NCBI GenBank assembly: GCA_024516155.1
Contig: JAJJXM010000053.1
Span: 419,663-483,662 of the forward strand
Source of the DNA: Pyronema omphalodes
Lineage: Eukaryota; Ascomycota; Pezizomycetes; Pezizales; Pyronemataceae
Direction: 5' to 3'
DNA: 64,000 bases
Part shown: in pieces, positions 11,623 through 22,798 of the stretch
How positions within the stretch are numbered: the first letter of the stretch is position 1
Layout: every line of letters starts with the position of its first letter
The notes under the pieces: generated by a model
Databases searched by the model: none
What the model was told of the DNA's origin: nothing
The model's input: the letters and a program-made list of their open reading frames with translations, nothing else
Made by a program: the position numbers and the translations under genes

Positions 11623-12050
11623 ATACCAGGTAGATGAAAAATTTGATGGGAGTTAGTTTGAATTGTGTTTTTTTATCGGTCGAAGGAATATATATTAGTT
11701 TTCTGGGTTATTCAAGAGTGGGAAAATATTGATAATAATAATAATAATAATAATAAAAAGGCTTTAAGGAATGATCTACCCACCCCATCCAACCCCATCC
11801 CACCCCACACCACACCACCACCCCGCGATCGATATGGAGTCCATTCCTGTCTGGATCCTGGACTGGACTAGACGGATGGTGGAAATTGATACAGTACTGC
11901 AGCGGTTATTGTTACTATTGTTCTATTGTATTAAAGATGGTATGGAGAAAATGACTTCTTGGGTGATTTGTTTAGTCGGTACTTGGGGAGGTTACGATAG
12001 TGGTTGGAATATTGGGGAGTTTGGGATATAGGGGGGCGGGGGGGTTAGTG
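11623..12050. other. intergenic, AT/ATT microsatellite, no gene seen
   Basis: There is an (ATA)n tract at 11,729-11,756 and a CCCCATCC-rich stretch at about 11,780-11,820. An 86-codon ORF over 11,771-12,031 has no recognisable features. Confidence 0.4.
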
Positions 12051-12180
12051 ATTTTGGGTGATTTTGGGTGATTTTGGGTGATTTGGGTTTATTCATTTAT
12101 TGTTCGTGGCTTTCCAACCTCACGGTTATGACGTGCCTACACTAAATAAATACATATTACCCAGCCTTGTCACCAGGTGG
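12051..12180 (-). mobile_element. probable LINE 3' end with short tandem tail
   Basis: On the minus strand the sequence reads ...GCACGTCATAACCGTGAGGTTGGAAAG followed by AATAAATGAATAAACCC and four CCCAAAATCA-like decamers. The CATAACC..GGTTGG core and a tandem A-rich tail are shared with the 3' ends at 13,770-13,832 (plus) and 14,054-14,290 (minus). Family identity is inferred from this shared 3' end only. Confidence 0.45.
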
Positions 12181-13222
12181 CCTGCTGCGGGTGTTGGAGG
12201 TGTGGCTCTCCTTTATGCGTATTGCTGGTGGCTGTGTGCGTCTACTGGTCCTGAGCCCTGTTTGCTCGGGGGCGTCCTCGCCGAGTAGTGCTCCCCTTTC
12301 CTCCTCCCTTTCCCTCCCTTGTTTTTTATTTTTTCTCCGCCATTTTTATAGAATAAGTCCTTCAAAGAATAAGAGAAAAGAAATGAACAGAACAAGAAAA
12401 GCTAAACAAAATCGCAGTTCAGAAAAGAAAATAAAACATCGTATGCATCTAAGAGTATGTAAAAAAGGAAAACAACGAAGACATTAGTACCGCTATTCTG
12501 ACTCCCCTTGCCCTGTTCAAGGGTCTTGTTTCCTCCTTCTTATCCTCCGGTTATGGGTTTCGTTCGTTGGTAGTAGTTATTTACATTGGGTTGTTAATTA
12601 TTTTTTGGGGGGGTTCTTTTTACATAAGATTCTTTTTTTTTTTTTTTTTTTTTTTGATTTTGAATTTGTGAAAAAAAAAAGTGTGTCAACAGCGCGATGG
12701 ACATTGATGAAGAAGATTTCATGACCAACAGCGATAGCGATCGCGAATCCAGTGCATCCTGCTCCGACGAAGACAATGCGGTTCAACTTGTTGTGCACGA
12801 ATAATTGGCATCAGCTGAGGAGGGGCACTATCACGCTCAACAGTAAACAAACTTCAGCTAGTAAGTAAAAATGTGTTGTAGGAAATTACGTGTTGTACTA
12901 TTTTGGGATAGAATGTGGCTTCACGGAAGCAACTATTGGCGTGTGGTAAAAGATTTTGTGGGAGAACAAAACAGCAAATGTGGTAAAAAAAAAGGTGGAG
13001 ATCGGAACTTGCCGGGGGAACGAAACTTCGGTTCCAGTTAGAACAATTTTTCAAGTCAAACCAAAACCTGCCTTAGACTTTTTACTCCTCGGCCTCGTGC
13101 TCGTCTGCTAGGTCAGCCAACGTTCCCATGCCGCCTAGAGGTCCGTCCGTGTCTGTGTTCTCTCTAGTTAGCCTGCTGAGCCGCGAATGTGCCCATTCTG
13201 CGGTTCCAATTTTGGTTTCTTC
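12181..13222. other. intergenic with poly-T/poly-A runs and a small acidic ORF
   Basis: A pyrimidine-rich segment at 12,290-12,350 is followed by an A-rich segment and a T run at 12,628-12,654. A 35-codon ORF at 12,697-12,804 (plus) encodes an acidic peptide beginning MDIDEEDFMTNSDSD. It is preceded by an A-run and could be a transposon or gene remnant, but this is unproven. Confidence 0.35.
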
Positions 13223-13302
13223 GATTAGTGTGGTTATTTATTTATTGAATCATACGCTGACCGAGGCCTAAAAGGCCCATGCAGGAAAGATTAGTGTGGT
13301 TA
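13223..13302 (-). mobile_element. extremely 5'-truncated LINE insertion with 14-bp target-site duplication
   Basis: GATTAGTGTGGTTA occurs at 13,223-13,236 and again at 13,289-13,302. Between them is about 52 bp which, on the minus strand, reads CCTGCATGGGCCTTTTAGGC, then CTCGGTCAGCGTATGATTCA and an ATAAATAAATA tail. Exactly this sequence forms the 3' end of the LINE fragment at 15,770-16,530. The insertion is therefore a target-primed, heavily truncated copy in reverse orientation. Confidence 0.85.
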
Positions 13303-13387
13303 AGTCGGCTGTTCTAGGGTTGGGGTGTGTAGAATGGTTGTGAGGGCCAGTCGTTGGTGACTTTGAGTGATTTTGGGTGATTTGGGT

Positions 13388-13625
13388 AGGGATGCACACG
13401 AGCGGCTCGAGACTTTTTCACGACTTGTACATGTTACACTTTACTCGTGCCTGAAGATCGTGGCGCTAGCGCCACGATCTTCAGGCACGAGTGCAGGGCA
13501 AAAATATGCCCAGTCAATTTAAATGTAGATTTTTTTCCAACTTTACCAATAAGTCTTGCAGGTAAACTCCCACAGGTATATCTTGGTAACCGGGGTTTGC
13601 CCTCAAGGGAGGTTTACCCGGCGGC
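13388..13625. repeat. dispersed repeat family R2 copy carrying a perfect palindrome
   Basis: It starts GGGATGCACACGAG, contains CTCGAGACTTTTTCACGACTTGTAC and GCAGGGCAAAAATATGCCCA, and matches the larger copy at 20,443-20,960. A 50-bp perfect palindrome is inserted inside it (13,443-13,492). A second inverted repeat, GGTAAACTCCC...GGGAGGTTTACC, spans about 13,560-13,618. Confidence 0.55.
13443..13492. repeat. perfect 50-bp palindrome
   Basis: ACTCGTGCCTGAAGATCGTG followed by GCGC|TAGC... is an uninterrupted inverted repeat with its centre between 13,467 and 13,468 and no spacer. A degenerate relative, CGTGCCTAAAGATGGTGGCT and its imperfect complement, lies at about 17,125-17,155. Confidence 0.95.
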
Positions 13626-13739
13626 TCAGGTTGAGTAGTCACTCTGTGTAGTGAAAGGGCACTTGACATATGTCAAGAGTAGCCCCGCTTATCCTGATCT
13701 ATGCCTTCTTAGGTATAGACAAGAAGCAAAGGAAATATT

Positions 13740-13832
13740 TGGGAGAAAAAATAAATGTAATAGTAATGTTACGATTGTCATAACCTATCGGTTGGGAACA
13801 TAAATGAGAATATTATTATTATTATTATTGCA
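13740..13832 (+). mobile_element. probable LINE 3' end with ATT tail
   Basis: TTGTCATAACCTATCGGTTG then GGAACATAAATGAGAAT is followed by (ATT)n. It shares the CATAACC..CGGTTGGGAAC core with the minus-strand 3' end next door, whose tail unit is different. Confidence 0.5.
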
Positions 13833-14053
13833 GGTAAACTAGTTACGAGTTTAAGAATCTGCACCTGTAACTAGATCTCACCAACACCGCCTACCATCGT
13901 CATCTAACCAACGAAAACAAATCCAACCAAATCTAGCAATGAAATCTTCACAAGGATGATGCCATGAGGCGAAAGCAAGATAATCCCATGGAATGCAAGT
14001 ATTCATTTAGCTGAGCGACACGATACACAAGTCTGATCTAATACGGTAAAGCC

Positions 14054-14985
<932 letters not shown>

Positions 14986-15198
14986 CTAATCTACCAATGG
15001 CAATGATATATCTCGTAGTTTACAACATCGGTACTTCCCGTGATGCAAGGGACCGAACCACAACACCGCCTACAATACATTCTCCGACCGCCGATAATAC
15101 ATTTACCCCCCTGTATTCAGGAAATGCATACCAGTATGTACACATTCATGCGAGGTAGGGGTTTGGCTCTTCAGCAGCTGATACAAAGCAAAGTCCGA
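14986..15198. other. short intergenic/LINE flank, no gene seen
   Basis: The sequence lies between the LINE remnant and the pogo-like MITE. No motif is recognised. Confidence 0.3.
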
Positions 15199-15200
15199 TA

Positions 15201-15566
15201 CAGTCGACTCGGGTTATAAGGATACTATCTATAAGAATACCCACTGTAGAAGGGTACCTGCCGCGGTCCCGACGGTTTTTGTATGGGAATTAAGGGTATC
15301 ACAGTGTACTAGAATATCCTTATGAAAATGCCGAAAATTTGTATGGTACCCTTATACAGTGGGGCAGCTGGTGATGTGGCTATAGTGCAATTTGTGTGGC
15401 TATGGTGCAATTTGTGTGGCGCTAGGACTCCACTTACCTCCGCACTACCCCAGATCTGTGCATCTCGATCAATCACTCGTGCCAAGCCCCTCGGTCTTTA
15501 AGAATATACATCATATAAGGGTACACCCCTTCGGTCCCGGCGTACCCTTATAGACCGAGTCGACTG
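15201..15566. mobile_element. pogo/Tigger-like MITE with TA target duplication
   Basis: The left end is CAGTCGACTCGGGTTATAAG and the right end, read on the complement, is CAGTCGACTCGGTCTATAAG, so the TIRs match at 18 of the first 20 positions. TA flanks each side (15,199-15,200 and 15,567-15,568). The 366-bp interior has further copies of the subterminal GGTACCCTTATA motif and no transposase. CAGTCGAC...TATAA termini with a TA duplication are typical of the pogo branch of Tc1/mariner. A diverged relative lies at about 42,553-42,860. Confidence 0.8.
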
Positions 15567-15769
15567 TAGCTCGTTGCCATTCATTTTTAACCAATGGCAA
15601 AACTTCCCAAGGATGATGTAGGGAGGCTAAACCAGCACCAGAGTGGGTATTCTGATTCCATGCGATGAACATGTCTGTGCCGGCGGAACATGATATTGAT
15701 ATTCATAAGCTGCATATTACTTGATGGTGTTACAAGGAATATGCACTGTGAGCAATTTTACCATGAACG

Positions 15770-16530
15770 ATGAAATGGGCATCACTTGTTCATGTCAACC
15801 GGCTCGCCACAGAACGATCTACCAAACTCACGACAGAACTGGAAAAAAGCCGGTCCTACCGACCAAAACAATCCTGGGGAATAAGACAGGCTCTTCAGAA
15901 GATCTCAAAAAGGAAAGCAGCTGTTTTCCTCCAATTAGCGTCCGGCCACGCTCTGATTGGGACACATCTTGTACGAGTCAAGAAGAAAGACTCGGATAGT
16001 TGCTGGTTTTGCAATTCGGGAAAAAGACAAACCCGGGGACACCTGTTTGGCAAATGTAAGGCATTGAAGAGAGATCTCTTGGTGCTGAAGAAGAAGGTTG
16101 AGAAGGTGAAAGGGACGAAAATGGGCCGAGGGACAAGGATGAATGTGGTGGCGTTGTTCCAAGATGAACGGTTGACAGAACATGTATTAGATTTTCTTCA
16201 ACGGATATGTGTGGGAAAGAGATTGGAGTAGGATACCATAAAGGTACCACTCAGAATTTACATTCAAACGAAGGTGTTTGTTCGCGGTGATCTATGTCAC
16301 TCTTTTTTTCTTTTTCTCGGTGTTGATTTTGTTGTCTCTTTTTCTGTTTTTTGTTTTTTCATATCGTAATCAGGTGGATATCTGGGAATCGGGATAAAGG
16401 AGATTGGAGGGCCTCATAAGGTGGTTAATTTCACGAGGACGGGTATTGGGTGTTGTTTTGTTTTTTTTGTCCCTGCATGGGCCTTTTAGGCCTCGGTCAG
16501 CGTATGATTCAATAAATAATAAATAAGTTT
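15770..16530 (+). mobile_element. LINE fragment: C-terminal end of reverse transcriptase protein plus 3' UTR
   Basis: A 153-codon frame ends at 16,231. It contains FLQLASGHALIGTHLVRVKK then DSDSCWFCNSGKRQTRGHLF and GKC, a C-x2-C...H...C zinc-knuckle-like block. The SGHA.IG..L pattern followed by DS..CW.C and QTR.HLF..C is characteristic of the C-terminus of fungal non-LTR retrotransposon polyproteins. The reverse transcriptase core is missing, so the copy is 5'-truncated. The 3' UTR ends CCTGCATGGGCCTTTTAGGC, then CTCGGTCAGCGTATGATTCA and an ATAAATAATAAATAA tail at about 16,526. There is no internal stop in this segment, so decay is modest. Confidence 0.75.
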
Positions 16531-16539
16531 AGTGAACAG

Positions 16540-16975
16540 ACATTGTAACTTAACCATAACAGCTTTTACAGCCCCATGGAGATGCGGATTTTCTATTATT
16601 TAAGAATGCTACTCTTTCTAGCATTCTTGGACTAGCCCCATCTCCATATCATCACAACTCCTTGACATACTGTCTTCATTGGCCATCAGTATATTGTTAA
16701 ATTTTCGAACATTCCAATGCCGTCCTCGAAGGATACTATTACTCCTACCAACCAGAATTCCCTCAACCTCCAATGTCACTCTGTTCTTTGTTGTTTTTAT
16801 CTTGTGCTGCCATGCTGTCAGATAGTATGAGCTAATATTTCATTATAGGAAACAACCCGACATCTGACCCGACCACTGAGAAAATCGACAAACTCAAGTC
16901 TACACTTGATTATGGACTACAAAAATGAATGTCTCAGAAGAATAAGGAAAATGGCGTTGTACTTTACGGTATCTA
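16540..16975 (+). pseudogene. decayed paralogue of the orphan gene at 17,600
   Basis: This segment aligns with 17,455-18,005 in upstream region, exon 1, intron and exon 2. Exon 1 (ATG near 16,719) is cut short by a deletion of roughly 110 bp that removes its second half and joins directly to the intron. Exon 2 reads NNPTSDPTTEKIDKLKSTLD then YGLQK, after which the tryptophan codon TGG of the intact copy is TGA. Several other differences are C-to-T or G-to-A relative to the intact copy. It cannot encode the full protein. Confidence 0.75.
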
Positions 16976-17599
16976 ATACTAAAGAGCCAAAGCAAGAAAT
17001 GTTGATTTGTCTCTCAAACCAGTAACTTGAGAAATGATTCAATGGTTACACCAACACGGTACTTATACGTGATCACAAACTGGACCTTCCGCTTAAAACG
17101 TATGTACCGGCGAGGCTGTCGTGCCTAAAGATGGTGGCTAGCGCTACCATCTCCGATTTCAATCTCATAATTCCTCCCCAGCCTACTTACGATCTCACTG
17201 AACGCTGATCCAATCACAGATATTTGTGCTTGTAGCAGACCTTCTGATCTGACACGGTAAAGGCGCTTTCCGGGAGATAACATGTCCGGACATACACAAG
17301 CCGTGAAGCTTTAGACGTTCCTACTAAGGAATATGCACTGTGCACAATGTAGTGGCAAATCGCGGACACGGCACCGAGCTCTACACTTAGAGAAGAAGTG
17401 ACAAATACCATGGACTGAAATCGTAAGTTCCATGACTGCACCATATCTGAGAGCCTCACCGAGCTATTGATCTTTTTACCATTTAAGAATACTACTTTTC
17501 CTCGTATTCTTGTACTGGCCTCCTCTGTATACCATCTCAACGTTCCGACATACTTTCCTCATTAGTTATCGAAATACTGTCAAACCTTTTAACATTCCA
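16976..17599. other. spacer between the orphan gene and its pseudogene
   Basis: It contains the downstream flank of the pseudogene unit (GATTCAATGGTTACACC near 17,036 and CGCTTAAAACG near 17,091), which recurs downstream of the intact copy at about 18,269 and 18,380. It also holds a degenerate relative of the 13,443 palindrome at about 17,125-17,155. No gene is seen. Confidence 0.5.
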
Positions 17600-18005
17600 A
17601 TGTCGTCCTCGAAGAATAATATTACTTCTACTTGCAACCAGACTTCCCCCAACGGCCAAGCTACCTCCAACAACCACACTCGCACCAATAATCAGAACTT
17701 CGTCATTGAAGTTTCGATGGAAAAACCCTCCTTTGCCAGCCAGCTTTCGAAGGTCGCGAAAGTCCCTGATTCTTTAGCGAGCAAAATATTCGAAGGTCTG
17801 TCACTCTGTTCTTTGTTTTTTCATCTAGTGTTGCCGTTTTATTAGACACCATGATCAGAGCCTAACATTCATATTAGGAAACGACCCGACACCTGATCTT
17901 ACCACCGAGAATATCGACAAACTGGAGTCTACACTCGATTATGGAATACAAAGATGGATGTCCCAGAAGAAGAAAGAAGATGGCGTTACAGTTTATGGTA
18001 CCTAA
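17600..18005 (+). CDS. small two-exon orphan protein (107 aa)
   Basis: Exons are 17600-17795 and 17878-18005. The 82-bp intron has GTCTGT as donor, CCTAAC as branch point and ATTAG as acceptor, and phase is kept. The product is hydrophilic. An Asn/Ser/Thr-rich N-terminus is followed by a conserved-looking core (VIEVSMEKPSFASQLSKVAK, PDSLASKIFEGND) and a charged C-terminus (IDKLESTLDYGIQRWMSQKK). There is no signal peptide or membrane helix. The family is not recognised. A decayed duplicate lies 1 kb upstream and preserves the exon-intron structure, which supports this being a real gene. The GT donor is slightly off consensus. Confidence 0.65.
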
Positions 18006-19905
18006 GACCAAGTTTGATTTGATTTGATTTGGACTTTTAAGCCTTTAAGTATGCTACAGTTTTAATACATATCGGAGGGTCTTGATTTTACCTCAGAGTC
18101 TCGCTGGGATTCGCCCCAGAGGGTACATCATATCTTGGGCCTGTTGCCACCATTATTCTTTGTGCTGGTTTTACTTCTCGTGTGTACATTTAATCTAAGG
18201 AAGCGCGAAAGCACGAGTTGTAAATTTGTCCTGAAATGCTGTAACTGAGCAAATATATCGAGAATGAATGATTCAATGGTTACACAAATATGAACCTCCA
18301 TAGGGGCATGGGCTGTAGTGTTACCATACATCGTGGCATACTTTTGCCGAAATAACTTCCGTGGCATGCCGTACGTCCTTCGCTTAAAACTTCCAGCCAG
18401 TATGAATGGAATTCTAACGTCTGCCCGAGAAGTAACAGTTGCCTGCTCTAAACCGATAATTCCCTTACATAGTAGCACGCTGCGCATTCAAATGCTGCGC
18501 ACCCAAATCAGGAGCGCTTAGTAACATGTGTACGTAAGCTAGGGGTTGCATCTTGCCTCATGTGATAGGCAGGGTAAGCTCTATGTATTCAAAGACCTGT
18601 TCTGGCAAGGACCTTACGAATTTGCACAAAACTGTATCGTCCGTTTTCTTCCGCCACATTTCTTTCGTTACGCCAAGCCTATGCTTCTGTTTCAATTTTG
18701 AACCTACCTACATTTGCTTCATTGGTTTGCGCTAATTTCAATGATTTAACCTGTAGATTTCTTTTGTTTTTATTTTCATTTTTTTACTTTTTAAGCTGCT
18801 TCTAACATGTACTTCTTTTACGATAGATTGACTTCATATTTTCTAAAACATCAATTACAAAGCCAATGTTACTGACTAGCGAGCGCATGCACCTTGTGTC
18901 GACAGCTAGAGCCTCAACATTAAGGATCTGTTAGTACTCACCAATCCGCGCTTAGGGCGGGTAGTCTACAATGTACCAGCATCCTTCTACAATTCATCAA
19001 CATCTTAGGTAGTTTGAAACATCAATTCCTATTTGTGGAGAAACAAATTCCACCTCTATGGATTTTATTTACTCTAGTTTCTTAGCAAATGGTTGACTGC
19101 CCGTGTCCTGGATAATCAAGCGTAGAAAAGATAGGATTATAGAGGAATCGTTTGTAACATCTCTCTATTACAATTTTTTTCGGGTCGACTATCGCTCGGA
19201 GTACAGGATCTCACTCGCGGTGTAGCCGCGGTTTGCGCTTGCAAAATACAATCTTATTCTGACCCGAACTCTACCCTCCCGTTAGTTAGCGCTAACAATA
19301 CCGCCGTTAAACGCTGAAGAACTGATGTCGTCATATGTCCGCCAAGCGATGTCCTCACTCAACCATCACTGAGGTGATATGTGCTCCATCCCCGCCGTAA
19401 ACTCTCCTGTCCCTCTTCCACCGACACCATCGTGATATTCATACACCATCACATTTTTTTCTTACTCCAGTTCGATTATCCATTGCCAAGCGGCTTTATC
19501 AAACCCATATCAACAAGCGATACGAAAACAACAACCTTACTCTCCGCTTGCGACGAACCTCGCATAGCTTCCTCCCCCATCTCATAGGCAAAACGCCTGA
19601 TATCGGCCGGATAATGCAAAGTGCTCCTATCGATAGCGGATACATCTGGCTATCGACTGCACCTCCCCCATCCCGCGACTACTTCTTCCCTAATACTCTT
19701 TGAGGAAGTAGTTAGAACCCCCGGAAACAACAAACAAACCCGGACGGCCCTCGCCCTTTACCGAACATTCCAAAAAACTATACCGCACGTCTACTTAACG
19801 AAATCGAACATCCTCATTAGAAGCCGGAAATTCTACACATAATACACTATAATGTGTAGATTCTGTCCCCCTGCGGGGAGACCCGACCCAGTCTACCTCA
19901 GCACC
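18006..19905. other. intergenic, no gene seen
   Basis: About 1.9 kb with short overlapping ORFs only. The first 400 bp carry the downstream flank of the duplicated orphan-gene unit. The segment 19,381-19,842 has short plus-strand ORFs without recognisable motifs and could hold an upstream exon of the next gene. Confidence 0.4.
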
Positions 19906-20205
19906 ATGAACGGTGCCTCAATCCAAGCCAGATGGGAACCTGACACTGGTCTCCCACCTCCATTATCTGAACGAGAAAGGGCCCGTATGATGCGCGACAT
20001 AGAGAGGAGACGAGCTAAGAGAGAATTGGAGCGTGAGAAGGCTAATCGAGACTTAGAGGCAAATACGACCCCGAAAAAGTGGAGATGGATACGTGAGAGG
20101 GACAATATTTTATTGTGTCTTGCGGTACTCTTGGTCATTATTATATTGAGTACAATCGGAGCAGTAGTCTATAGGAATAATTCTGCAGCGAAGGAAATTG
20201 AGTAG
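19906..20205 (+). CDS. small single-pass (tail-anchored type) membrane protein, 99 aa
   Basis: The ATG at 19,906 is in a CACCATGAA context; the frame is also open 54 bp further upstream from an ATG at 19,852, but the later start is preferred for its context. The protein has a polar N-terminus (MNGASIQARWEPDTGLPPPL), then a strongly charged, probably helical or coiled segment at about 23-60 (RARMMRDIERRRAKRELERE), a short basic stretch, and one hydrophobic helix at about 70-89 (NILLCLAVLLVIIILSTIGA). It ends in a short polar tail. That arrangement suits a C-terminally anchored membrane protein with a cytosolic coiled domain. The family is not recognised. Confidence 0.55.
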   Translation: MNGASIQARWEPDTGLPPPLSERERARMMRDIERRRAKRELEREKANRDLEANTTPKKWRWIRERDNILLCLAVLLVIIILSTIGAVVYRNNSAAKEIE

Positions 20206-20442
20206 GCGGAATAGAGATGCATAATATATGGGAACGAAAAACAGCTGTGGCCGGGAGCCCACTGATGACAATGCCTAGAACATGGCATACAAATAATGAT
20301 GAGTTGAAATTTGGAATTTAATTTGTAATATCTGGATTTAATTTTCAATGTCTAGATCAAAGCTGTAATGAGTATTTGAGGATGATAATTGCTCTTATTA
20401 TATCACGGTTTAAGAAAATGGAAAATAACTGATATCATACAT

Positions 20443-20960
20443 TGGGATGCACACGAGATGAGAGCTTGAGCTTGAAGCTCAAGACCGGGCGAGACTAAAT
20501 TTTAACGAGACGAGATATCTCGTGACGTTTTCTTCCAAAGCTCGAGATAGTCTCGAGACTTTTCGAGACTTGTACTATGTCATGCTCTACAGGGCAAAAA
20601 TTTGCCTAATCAAGTTAGAGATCTGTTCTTACCTACTCCGCTAATGACTGTTCCAGGTAATGTTACCAAGAATAAGCATCTACTTCCTGGAAAAACCACC
20701 ACGGCAGCACACACTGCTGACCAAGAGCTGGAATGAAGTACTAGGGGTTGACTATTATGAGGTTTCCGAGGAGCAAGAGCACGAGCATTGAAGCGAAAAT
20801 ATTCTTTAGAATCAATCGTATTTTCACTCGTAGATTCGTGATTTTTTGTGTTCGCTCAAAGTATCGAGACTTGCGAGACAAGATCCCACAAGACGAGATA
20901 TCTCGAGCCTAATGGCTATCTCGTCTTGTCTCGTCCGGTCTCGTCTCAAGCGCCTTCCCA
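20443..20960. mobile_element. dispersed repeat family R2, larger copy
   Basis: It begins GGGATGCACACGAG like the copy at 13,388. It is full of CGAGAC/CTCGTC motifs and inverted repeats (GACGAGATATCTCGT) and shares CTACAGGGCAAAAATTTGCC with the other copy. The right end (CTCGTCCGGTCTCGTCTC and on to CTTCCCACTCG) resembles the inverse of the left. There is no coding capacity. It is probably a non-autonomous element with imperfect inverted ends. Confidence 0.5.
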
Positions 20961-22798
20961 CTCGTACGACGAACTTTGTGTGTATAGCTACACGAAAACT
21001 CAATTGAATTTAACGCATAACGCTTCTGATAAGGCCTCAAGTAGTCAATATAAACAAACGTATTACTGGGGCGAAAAATTTGAGTTTTATTCTCCGTGGA
21101 CTTTTTTTCAATGCCTGCGTTTCGCATAATTTTGCTCAAAGAGTTTTGTCTTGAAAGTTGGAACTGTTGCCTAGACACAACCTCTCCTCTTCATACAGCA
21201 ATATACGTTGAAAATTCATCTCACGTACTAACGCATGAATCCAGCGCGACAGAAATTTCACTATCCGCTAAGATTCAAACCTGATCTTGTGAGTCCACAC
21301 TATTCGTTTAACAGGATTTCCAGCTCACGATGATTCCGCAGCCACGATAACCGCGATCGAGATAATGATAACGATAATTCCGTCGATGATGCCGTATCCA
21401 TATAATAACTCCAGTGTAGATAATATCTTACCTTGATACAGATTTCAAATAGTGCACTTTTAACCATCGGAAATATGGTTAGGGCAAGTTTGGTTGCACC
21501 GAAAACAGAGATTTTTTTACCTATTTTCACGGGTAAAAAAGGGCTGAAAATTATGCTTTAGGGTGTAAACAAACGTACCCTTACTAGTACGTCCCGATCA
21601 CTCCTCCTCACACTGCAAGACTGGTTGAAGATTCATTTCACAGACTAACACATAAATCCAGAATTTCACTGTCCTTGGAGAATTTAATGGGAAACCTGAT
21701 ATTATGAGTACGCACGATCCATTCAGGATTATCTTTAGCTCACGATGATCTAGTAGTTATGGTAACCGGTAACCGCAGCGATACCAGTTTCTACGTTTAA
21801 GATACTTCTTGGTGATACTTCATGGAGATGATTCTATTGGTGGTGATTGTGTTGACGTTTATTTCTTAGGTAATAATATATACAATTATATAATCATCCT
21901 TCCACCCTTATTACAAGTACCAAAGTTTGTTATCATGATAAATACGCTTAAACATACCTTCCAATCACGTGAGAGACTGCGAGTCGGCATCTTAGACGAT
22001 TCGAACTCACCCTAAACAAAAAGCGTAGGAACGTTAAACTGGTCTTGGCGTGATACACCTAGACTATCTAACCGTCTTCTTTGATGGAAACTTCAACTTT
22101 GGACTTGAATTCCTAGACTTGAAGAATTGAGATGATAGCCTTGAGTTTCTCAAGGCGAGACATATGTGAATCCCCTCAAATACATCAACTAAGTGACGAC
22201 CTTACTTATGACATTACGTTCTTCAAGTTTTTATGCTCCCCGCTGTCATCTTCCCATCGTTTTAGTACAAACCTCCGAGTCCGGGGTGTTGAAAGTTATT
22301 CGGAGAGCATTGTCCTGAGCGAAACTTTGCAGGGCTGATGGGGTAGACTTGGCACTACTAGCGCCCCTTTCATGCATGTTTTCTTTCTTATGCTGTACAT
22401 TATCTCTTCTCTTTATCCATCAGAAGATACGTTCTCCACCTCCATAATAATTTCGTTTCCCTCGGTTTAATATTCGGGATTCTCTCATACGCAAATTCAG
22501 CTGTGGACGGAACCTGGTACTCAAGGCGCAGGACAGTAGTATCACATAATTCACACTCATATAATCCATTGAATAAAGCAAAGCACCAAATTTCTGTTAT
22601 GTATGTCCAAAATTCCAAACTCCAACTTTTATTACCTCTAACCACCACAGCGCAACAAAAACTTGCAAACCCATAATCCTCAATCCTTTGTCCGCAGTCC
22701 TGCACTATCAATTTTCTGGTTTCCTTCCATAAGCAACATGCCTAACAACATCAACCATACCATTAGTCAAACCTTATTGTCGATGCTCAAAAGATAAC
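20961..22798. repeat. intergenic with a diverged direct duplication
   Basis: The segment 21,185-21,360 (ATTCATCTCACGTACTAACG ... TTCCAGCTCACGATGAT) recurs in diverged form at about 21,605-21,765 (ATTCATTTCACAGACTAACA ... TTTAGCTCACGATGAT), in the same orientation and about 420 bp apart. No gene is supported. The last 400 bp are the 3' flank of the methyltransferase gene. Confidence 0.5.
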
